Under the pieces are notes generated by a model that made no database searches, was not told where the DNA came from, and was given only the letters and a program-made list of their open reading frames with translations. Position numbers and translations under genes: made by a program. Positions 27,052 to 33,854 of a stretch of 64,000 nucleotides of DNA are shown here, one piece after another. Origin of the DNA: an uncultured bacterium (GTDB lineage: Bacteria > Actinomycetota > Coriobacteriia > Coriobacteriales > Coriobacteriaceae); assembly GCA_905216145.1 (NCBI GenBank), contig CAJMST010000001.1:62001-126000 (forward strand), in the 5' to 3' direction. Numbering within the stretch: the first letter of the stretch is position 1; each line of letters starts with the position of its first letter.

Positions 27052-28443
27052 TTATCTCCGCTCGCACATCTCGGCAAACGAAATCAGCTTGGTATCTCCC
27101 CTGCTCGCCGCAGCTTCCTGACATCCTTGCGTAAAGCCACGCTTCGAGAAGATCACGTAGCTTTTATGCTGACGCCTAAAGAGCTCGCTTCGGTACACGA
27201 GCTTTTCCAGAACATCCTCGCCTGCCGGTTCGTTACGCCATTTGCACTCCGCAAAGAGCGCCGCGCCCTCTCCGTCGTCGACAATCAAATCGATCTCTTC
27301 CTGCGTACGCGTCCGATTGTCCGTTCCCCACCAACGGCCAACTGTTGCCGGCACCACACCAAGTTCGCCCGCGCGCGCGAGTTCGTACACGTATTGTCTG
27401 CATATAAGCTCAAAGACCGTACCCATGTAATCCGATACGTGCGGCTCAATGCGCTTATACGCCATCTCGGCCATATCGTTTTGAATCAGCCCGATGTTCT
27501 GCGGAACAAACTTGTACCAGAACCTAAACATCTGGTCGCTCAGCAGATACACGGCTCGCTTATTGCTCGTCTCGTTTAGGGGCAGCTCGCGCTCGACAAT
27601 CCCAAGCGACGCCAGCTTATCCACATAGCTCTTTACGTTGCTCGCAGGGATTCCCGTAGAGCTCGCAATCTCCGAGATCTTCGAGCGCCCCTGAGCAATT
27701 GCTTGCACGATCGCATCATATTGCTCGGGATTGCGGCACTCTTGCATTAGCAGGTTACTCGGCTCCTCAAAGAGATAGCCCGTAGGAGTAAGGAAAAGAC
27801 GTTTGATGTTGTCCTTGAGCGATGCGGCAGGATCGACTCTCTCGATATATGCAGGAATGCCGCCCGTCATACCATAGCAAACTGCAGCGTCTTCGCGACT
27901 CATGCTCTGCCACAACCCGAGGGTCGTCGTAAAATCGAGCGGCATGATCTTAAACTGGGCCGTACGCCTACCGTATAGTGGGCTCTCGTAGCCCAACACC
28001 TGTTCCTCCATAAACGAAAGAGACGAGCCGCATAGGATCAGCATTAGCCTGGTCTCTTTGTATAAGTGGTCGATCTTGTCTTGCAGCAACGAGCTGATCT
28101 CGGGATTCGATTGGGCGAGATAGGGATACTCGTCAATCACGACAATCAAACGCTCCGTTCGAGCCATGGTGACCAATGCATCGAACGCCTCGTCAAAACT
28201 ACGAAACGACACGCCTGCAGCACCAACCGAGCCTGCAAGTATCGCCTGGCTAAAGCCGTGCAGGTTTGCCTCCGCATTGGTACGACGAGCTTGAAAGTAA
28301 ATAGCCTTCTTGCCTTGGATGAACTCTGTGATAAGGCGCGTTTTACCCACACGACGGCGGCCGTAAATCACAGGCATCTCAAAGGAGTCCGTGCCATACA
28401 GTCGATTGAGCTCGGACATTTCCGCTGTTCTTCCGATAAACAC
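27052..28443 (-). CDS. AAA ATPase with DUF234 domain
   Basis: 463 aa. Starts with GTG at 28443 (AAAGGA upstream), reading MFIGRTAEMSELNRLYG. Walker A is YGRRRVGKTRLITEF, Walker B is LIVVIDEYPYLAQ, then LILCGSSLSFMEEQ. A winged-helix segment (SKISEIASSTGIPASNVKSYVDKL) follows, then DUF234 with a nuclease-like EIDLIVDDGEGAALFAECKW (E-x-D...E-C-K). It belongs to the same broad STAND/AAA group as the gene before it, but to a distinct family. A long palindrome overlaps its upstream region. Confidence 0.85.
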   Translation of the reverse strand: MFIGRTAEMSELNRLYGTDSFEMPVIYGRRRVGKTRLITEFIQGKKAIYFQARRTNAEANLHGFSQAILAGSVGAAGVSFRSFDEAFDALVTMARTERLIVVIDEYPYLAQSNPEISSLLQDKIDHLYKETRLMLILCGSSLSFMEEQVLGYESPLYGRRTAQFKIMPLDFTTTLGLWQSMSREDAAVCYGMTGGIPAYIERVDPAASLKDNIKRLFLTPTGYLFEEPSNLLMQECRNPEQYDAIVQAIAQGRSKISEIASSTGIPASNVKSYVDKLASLGIVERELPLNETSNKRAVYLLSDQMFRFWYKFVPQNIGLIQNDMAEMAYKRIEPHVSDYMGTVFELICRQYVYELARAGELGVVPATVGRWWGTDNRTRTQEEIDLIVDDGEGAALFAECKWRNEPAGEDVLEKLVYRSELFRRQHKSYVIFSKRGFTQGCQEAAASRGDTKLISFAEMCERR

Positions 28444-28458
28444 AGGGCCATCCTTTCT

Positions 28459-28514
28459 TTACGTTATAGATAGCTATATTATACCTTCCTATAATATAGC
28501 TAGCTATAACGTAA
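28459..28514. promoter_or_regulatory. 56-bp palindrome upstream of the DUF234 ATPase
   Basis: Arms of 25 bp (28459-28483 and 28490-28514) are complementary with a single mismatch around a CCTTCC centre. The arms are AT-rich and contain TATAAT-like boxes (TATATTATA, TATAATATAGC). It lies 16 bp before the GTG start, so it would cover the promoter and fold in the leader. Likely an autoregulatory operator or a short miniature element. Confidence 0.7.
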
Positions 28515-28569
28515 TTCGACAAGCGGCGCACGCAAAAGGGGCGGTACACCCCCGCACGTGGACCGTTCC

Positions 28570-28741
28570 GGAAAATGTATCCCGTTCTGGAGCCAAAAAC
28601 TGGGCCGTAGTTTCCGCCAAGCATCCCATCCGGAAAGCGCGTCCCGCTCTGAGCCTGAATTCTGGGATGCGGTTTCCGCTGAAACTTCTACCGGAAAACG
28701 AATCCCATTCTGAGCGTCGAATCCGGAACACAGTTTCCGCA
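28570..28741. repeat. palindromic repeat array A (3 units)
   Basis: Three units of about 49 nt start at 28570, 28632 and 28693 (62- and 61-bp spacing). Each runs GGAAAnCGnnTCCC ... nnnTTTCCGC, so its two ends are complementary. The third unit nearly matches the fifth unit of array B. The array lies upstream of the AbiEi-like gene. The rest of 28515-29036 shows no gene; it has TTTTGGTCAGC twice at about 28966-28985. Confidence 0.8.
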
Positions 28742-29036
28742 GATACAAGACGACGATCCGCCGCCCTTATCACATGCCTTCAAACATGCGATCCAGAAAC
28801 ACAAAACAGCAGATAGAATGCTCTTTTTCAGAAAAGTACACGTCCCGAAACTTACCAAGGCTTCATAACTCGCTACCGTTCACGGTCGCCGATTACCGCC
28901 CACAGATTTGGATGTAAAAATGTCGCCGAAAACAGGCCATCTACCTGCATGGTTAGATTTTGGTCAGCTTTTGGTCAGCTGAGCGGCAAGTTCCGGCTGA
29001 TACGTTTTTGCCACCCCAAAAAGGAGGCGGTAGCCC

Positions 29037-30035
29037 ATGGCGCATTGCAACGACCAAATCATCGATCAACTGCTGACCCAAGCCGAACAAGAAGGACGAT
29101 GCCTGATTCCCCCGAGCACGGCGATCCGAAAAGCGCTCCTTCGGCGCATCGGTGACATGGTCGTCTCCCCCATGCCGGGCATGTTCGCGCACAAGTCACG
29201 TTGGAAAGAGCTCAACCGGGCGCAACGTCATTGTGAGATTATTCGCGCCCTTGCGATCATCCACCCCGATTGGACGTTCTGCTCGTTTTCGGCCGCCTGC
29301 CTGCTGGGGCTCGAGGTCTCGTGGCGACACCTGAATGTCGTGCATGCCTGCAGCGCCACCAAGCCGTCGGCTCGCCCGGGCGTGCATATTCAGCGGCATC
29401 AGATCGAGCCGGCCGGAGCAATCCGTCTATCCGGCATATCGGTAACGCCGCCTATCCAAACGGTAACGGATTGCCTACTGCAAACTGGTTTTGCCGACGG
29501 CATGCCCATTGCCGATTCGGCGATCTCAAAGCTTGGTCTAACGCGAGAGCAGCTGATGGGAGCAGTCGAAAAACGAGCGGGCGCTCGCAACGGTCGCGCG
29601 GTGCGCACTGCGCTCACCACGCTCCAATATGCTGACGCGCGTGCCGAGAGCGGTGGGGAATCGGTCGCTCGAGCCGTCATGATCGAAACGGGCTTTGCAC
29701 CCGACCAGCTCCAATATAAGCTGACGGACCCCTTCGATTCGACCGAGACCATGCGAACGGACTTTGTCTGGGAGCGCCAGGCGCGGGAGCTCACATTGGG
29801 AGAACTCGACGGGTTCGTCAAGTATACCGACCAGGCCATACTAGCCGGGCGTACCACCGCCGAGGCACTCGTTGCCGAACGACAGCGCGAGGCGCATCTA
29901 TCGCTCTACGGTCACCCTCTGCTGCGCTTTACCATGAACGAGGTCCGCTCGGCAGGAATGCTCGCCAAAAAGCTGCAGACGGCAGGCATCCGCCAGACCA
30001 TCCTACCGACATGGCTCAACGATATTGAGCTGTAG
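29037..30035 (+). CDS. AbiEi-like protein with possible nuclease-fold C-terminus
   Basis: 332 aa, ATG at 29037 with AAGGAGG upstream. The N-terminal part (DMVVSPMPGMFAHKSRWKEL, then HPDWTFCSFSAACLLGLEV) resembles the AbiEi-type antitoxin/regulator proteins common in actinobacteria. The C-terminal part has ARAESGGESVARAVMIETGF and RTDFVWERQARELTLGELDG, similar to the acidic core of Vsr/DUF559-like folds (E...D...E-L-D). No toxin partner lies next to it. It is the only gene between two arrays of the same palindromic repeat. Confidence 0.6.
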   Translation: MAHCNDQIIDQLLTQAEQEGRCLIPPSTAIRKALLRRIGDMVVSPMPGMFAHKSRWKELNRAQRHCEIIRALAIIHPDWTFCSFSAACLLGLEVSWRHLNVVHACSATKPSARPGVHIQRHQIEPAGAIRLSGISVTPPIQTVTDCLLQTGFADGMPIADSAISKLGLTREQLMGAVEKRAGARNGRAVRTALTTLQYADARAESGGESVARAVMIETGFAPDQLQYKLTDPFDSTETMRTDFVWERQARELTLGELDGFVKYTDQAILAGRTTAEALVAERQREAHLSLYGHPLLRFTMNEVRSAGMLAKKLQTAGIRQTILPTWLNDIEL

Positions 30036-30109
30036 GGGCTGCTGAGCCACGCATTGCCGGATCGCATCCCCCCCTATCTGGGCCGCGTTTTCCCAACGGC
30101 CACGCCAAC

Positions 30110-30467
30110 GGAAAGCGCGTCCCAGCCTGGACGCTCAAAACGGGATGCACTTTCCGGATGGCGGGCCTAGCGGAAAGCGTGTCCCGGAATCACGCCTCAG
30201 AGCGGGATGAACTTTCCGAATGAAGCACTCAGCGGAAACGGCATCCCGGAATAGACGCTCAAACTGGGATACATTTTCCGCTGAGAGCCGATCCGGAAAA
30301 CGCATCCCACTCTGGAGCCGAATTCCGGGACACGCTTTCCGCTAGAGACTCAAAAGGAAAACGAATCCCATTCCGAGCGTCGAATCCGGGACACAGTTTC
30401 CGCATGCGGCCCCGTTGGGAAAGTTCATCCCGTTCCGAGGCTGGATTCCGGGACGCAGTTTCCGCTC
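30110..30467. repeat. palindromic repeat array B (6 units)
   Basis: Six units start at 30110, 30172, 30234, 30295, 30356 and 30418 (61-62-bp period). Each begins GGAAA...TCCC and ends GGGA...TTTCCG, with a variable centre and 12-13-nt spacers. The family is the same as array A. The array fills most of the gap between the AbiEi-like gene and the Mo-hydroxylase gene. The period is not a multiple of three, so the array is not a coding repeat. Confidence 0.85.
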
Positions 30468-30573
30468 CAAACAAAAGGCCTCGGCTCGCGATGGAGCCGA
30501 GGCCAAAGGCGCAGCGTATGTGGTTGATGCTGAGTGCGAACAGCCCGTCAACAATGGCTGTCCGCGCCCTACC

Positions 30574-33351
30574 CTACCCGCGGTTGCGGACGCGGCTGTA
30601 GGGCGTATCCACCATGGGCAGATCGGGACGCAGCTTGCCGTCAAATGCGCGGTAGGCGTTCTGCACGGCGGGCGCCGTGGGGATCGTTGCGATCTCGCCG
30701 ATGCCCTTGCCGCCGTATGCCACGGGCAGCAGCTCGTTCTTCTCCACGTAAATGGCGTGGATATCCGGAATCTCGGGCGCACGGAACAGTCCGAGCGTGC
30801 CGTACCTTGCCTGGGGCACGCAGTCCTTGAGCGGCCAATCCTCGGTAAGCGCATAGCCCATACCCATGAGCACGCCGCCTTCGATCTGACCCTGGATGGA
30901 GATGGGATTGACCACCTTGCCGGAATCGTGCGCGGCATAGACCTCGCTCACGCGACCGTCATCATCCAGAATGACCACATGCGTGGCAAAGCCGTAGCAG
31001 ATGTGGCTCTTGGGGTTGGGAACGTCGGCGCCCAGCTTGTCGGTCGGCTCCAGGTACACGTACCCAAACTCGCAGCCCTCGAGCGCCTTGATGGCGGCAG
31101 CGGGATCTTGAGGATGCATACCCTGGCCGGCGACGAGTTCCTGTGTGTGCAGCTGATAGGCGCGACCGTCGTCGTACTCGATCTTGATGCCATCACCATG
31201 GGCGCTCACAGGAGCATCGGGTGCATGCTTGCCGGCCTCGATGTCAAGCATGGCATCGCGCAGCAGGAAGGCGGCACCGCGCACGGCCTCGCCGGTCACG
31301 ACCGTCTGACGCGAGCCAGACGTGGTGCCGGAGTCGGGAGCGTTCTCGGTAGAGCACTCGCCATTGGCGATGCAGCGAAGCGGCAGGCCGCATGCCTCGG
31401 CAACGTCCTGCAAAAAGACCGTGTTGCAGCCCTGGCCGATGTCGGACGTGGCAGCATAGACCACGGCCACGCCGTTCTCGACGCGAATCTTGCAGCGGCC
31501 GGCATCGGGCAGGCCCACGCCCACGCCGGCGTTCTTCATGGCGCAGGCGATACCGGCGTGTCCGGGATGCGCATAGTAGGCATCCTTGACCTCGAGCAGC
31601 GTCTCCTTCAGCGCCGTGGAGCAGTCGGCAATCTGCCCGTTGGGCAGAACCTCGCCCGGCTCGATGGCGTTACGGTAGCGAATCTCCCACGGATCCAGGC
31701 CGACCTTCTCGGCCAGCAGGTCGATCAGGCTCTCGAGCGCAAACTCGGACTGGCAAACGCCAAAGCCGCGGTACGCGCCGGCGGGCGGGTTGTTGGTATA
31801 GTAGCCAAAGCCGCGAATGTCGGTATTCTGGTACTTGTAGGGGCCGACGGCATGCGTACAGGCGCGCTCGAGCACCGGGCCGCACAGCGACGCGTAGGCG
31901 CCGGTATCAAAGTTGATCTCGCAATCCAGGCCGGTAAAGTTGCCCTCGGCGTCGCAGCCCAGTGTAAAGGTGCCGTCCATGGCGTGGCGCTTGGGATGGA
32001 ACGCGAGCGACTCGGCACGCGCGAGCTTGCACTTCACGGGACGCTGGAACTTATATGCGGCGAGCGCGGCCAGGTGCTGGATGGACACGTCCTCCTTGCC
32101 GCCAAAGCCGCCGCCCACGAGCATGGTCTCGACGACCACGCGCTCGGGCTCGCTATCCCAGCCAAACATGTGGGCGCACTCTTTACGCGTGTCGTAGGCG
32201 CCCTGGTCGGTCGACTGCACCTTGACGCCGTTCTTGTACGGGAAGGCGACGGCGCACTCGGGCTCCAAGAAAGCATGCTCGGTAAAGGGCGTAGTAAAGC
32301 GCTGCGTCACGGTGAACGCGCTCTCCGCCAGCGCCTTGGCGGCGTCGCCACGCGTCACGTGACGGCTCTGGCATACGTTGTCCTTGAGCTCCACCGTGTT
32401 GCCAAAGGCAAAGAAGCTGTCGTGCAGGCGCGGAGCGTCGGCAGCCCTGGCCTCGGCGATGTTACGCACGGGTTCCAGAGGCTCGTAATCAACCTTGACG
32501 AGCTTCTTGGCCTTCTCGAGCGTCGCCTCGTCCTCGGCAACCACCAGCACGATGGCATCGCCCACGCAGCGGGTGATATCGCCCTGGGCGATCATGACGT
32601 CCCAGTCCTGGATAAGGTGGCCGACCTGGTTGACCGGCACGTCCTCGGCGCGCAGAATGCCCACCACGCCGGGCAGGGCCTCGGCCTTGGAGGTATCGAT
32701 GGAGAGCACGCGGGCACGCGGGTACTTCGAGCGCACGGCGCTGGCATAGGTCAGGCCCGGCTGGTCGAGCTCGTCGATGTCGTCGGGGTACTTGCCCTCG
32801 CCGAGCACCTTCTTGCGCACGTCGATACGGAAGGCGCGCTTGCCCACGCCGTAGTCATCGCCGCGCTCCAGGTCCTCGTCGATCTGCTTTTCGCCGCGGA
32901 GCACCGCGGCTGCCAGCGAAATGCCCTCGATAATCTTCTTGTAGCCGGTGCAACGGCAGACGTTGCCGCGAATGGCGTACTTGATCTGTTCCTCGGTGGG
33001 CTCGGGGTCCTCGGCGATGAGTGCCGCACCCGCCATGACCATGCCGGGGATGCAAAAGCCGCACTGCACGGCGCCCACGGCGCCAAAGGCGTACACAAAG
33101 GCCTCGCGCACGTCCTCGGGCAGGCCCTCGACGGTTACGATGTTACGGCCGGCGGCAAGCGCGGTGGTCAGCACGCACGCCTTGACGGCCGCACCGTCCA
33201 CGTGGATGGTGCAGGTACCGCACGCGCCCTCGGAGCAGCCGTCCTTGGCGGAGTGAATATGCAGGTCGTCCCGCAGGTAGCGCAGCAGCGGTTTGTTCTG
33301 AGTCGTCGTGTGCTCGACGCCGTTAACGGTAAAAGTGAATTCCTGTGCCAT
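30574..33351 (-). CDS. selenium-type xanthine dehydrogenase (fused FeS and molybdopterin domains)
   Basis: 925 aa. The N-terminal [2Fe-2S] domains have ligands Cys39, 44, 47, 59 (GCSEGACGTCTIHVDG) and Cys97, 100, 132, 134 (QCGFCIPGMVM, NVCRCTGYKK). The rest is the Mo-binding subunit: VGGGFGGKEDVSIQ, PAGAYRGFGVCQSEFALE, TSDIGQGCNT and the catalytic-Glu region YGGKGIGEIATIPTAP. No FAD-binding CoxM-type domain is present in the protein or nearby. This domain order matches the selenium-dependent xanthine dehydrogenase group (TIGR03311-like), and yqeB/yqeC/mocA/xdhC in the window support that. It is last in the permease-ssnA-ygfK-ferredoxin operon. Hydroxylation or reverse reduction of a purine is expected. 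Confidence 0.88.
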   Translation of the reverse strand: MAQEFTFTVNGVEHTTTQNKPLLRYLRDDLHIHSAKDGCSEGACGTCTIHVDGAAVKACVLTTALAAGRNIVTVEGLPEDVREAFVYAFGAVGAVQCGFCIPGMVMAGAALIAEDPEPTEEQIKYAIRGNVCRCTGYKKIIEGISLAAAVLRGEKQIDEDLERGDDYGVGKRAFRIDVRKKVLGEGKYPDDIDELDQPGLTYASAVRSKYPRARVLSIDTSKAEALPGVVGILRAEDVPVNQVGHLIQDWDVMIAQGDITRCVGDAIVLVVAEDEATLEKAKKLVKVDYEPLEPVRNIAEARAADAPRLHDSFFAFGNTVELKDNVCQSRHVTRGDAAKALAESAFTVTQRFTTPFTEHAFLEPECAVAFPYKNGVKVQSTDQGAYDTRKECAHMFGWDSEPERVVVETMLVGGGFGGKEDVSIQHLAALAAYKFQRPVKCKLARAESLAFHPKRHAMDGTFTLGCDAEGNFTGLDCEINFDTGAYASLCGPVLERACTHAVGPYKYQNTDIRGFGYYTNNPPAGAYRGFGVCQSEFALESLIDLLAEKVGLDPWEIRYRNAIEPGEVLPNGQIADCSTALKETLLEVKDAYYAHPGHAGIACAMKNAGVGVGLPDAGRCKIRVENGVAVVYAATSDIGQGCNTVFLQDVAEACGLPLRCIANGECSTENAPDSGTTSGSRQTVVTGEAVRGAAFLLRDAMLDIEAGKHAPDAPVSAHGDGIKIEYDDGRAYQLHTQELVAGQGMHPQDPAAAIKALEGCEFGYVYLEPTDKLGADVPNPKSHICYGFATHVVILDDDGRVSEVYAAHDSGKVVNPISIQGQIEGGVLMGMGYALTEDWPLKDCVPQARYGTLGLFRAPEIPDIHAIYVEKNELLPVAYGGKGIGEIATIPTAPAVQNAYRAFDGKLRPDLPMVDTPYSRVRNRG

Positions 33352-33363
33352 GGTGATTCCCCT

Positions 33364-33843
33364 CTACACGCCGGCGGCGATGCCGGTGCGGTCGTGGATG
33401 GCGCCATGCGGGCAGACGACGGCGCACATGCCGCACGACAGGCAGTCCACGCCGTCGATATGGGCGCAGTTGTCCTCGATACGGATAGCGCCGGCAGGGC
33501 ACTTTTTGGCGCACATGCCGCAACCGATGCAGCTGGTGTCGCAGATCTTGCGGGCGATGGCGCCCTTATCGGTGTTGTTGCAGCGCACCAGGATGTTCTG
33601 GTAGCCGGGAACGAAGGCAATCACGCGCTGAGGGCACGCCATGCCGCACAGGCCACAGCCCGTGCACTTGGAGCGATCCACGCGGGCGATGCCATCGACC
33701 AGCGCAATGGCGCCGTGGGGGCAGGCCGTGACGCAGGCGCCACAGCCAATGCAGCCTTCGCTGCAGCGGGCGTCGCCGCCTGCGGAGGCGCAACCGCTTC
33801 CGCAGGCAACGTAGGCCACGTTATGTTGAATGGATTTGGCCAT
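33364..33843 (-). CDS. polyferredoxin with four [4Fe-4S] motifs
   Basis: 159 aa. Four CxxCxxCxxxCP motifs are visible (Cys31-41, 60-70, 105-115, 134-144), for example CIGCGACVTACP and CLSCGMCAVVCP, plus extra cysteines at 14, 18 and 27. The arrangement is like RnfB or a soluble electron-transfer subunit. It lies 12 bp from the Mo-hydroxylase gene on one side and 11 bp from ygfK on the other, so it is the probable wire between them. Confidence 0.88.
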   Translation of the reverse strand: MAKSIQHNVAYVACGSGCASAGGDARCSEGCIGCGACVTACPHGAIALVDGIARVDRSKCTGCGLCGMACPQRVIAFVPGYQNILVRCNNTDKGAIARKICDTSCIGCGMCAKKCPAGAIRIEDNCAHIDGVDCLSCGMCAVVCPHGAIHDRTGIAAGV

Positions 33844-33854
33844 AAGAGACTCGC

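Noticed and set aside
28570..30467. CRISPR array
   Set aside because: Units are long, diverged between copies and palindromic, spacers are only 12-13 bp, and no cas genes are present.
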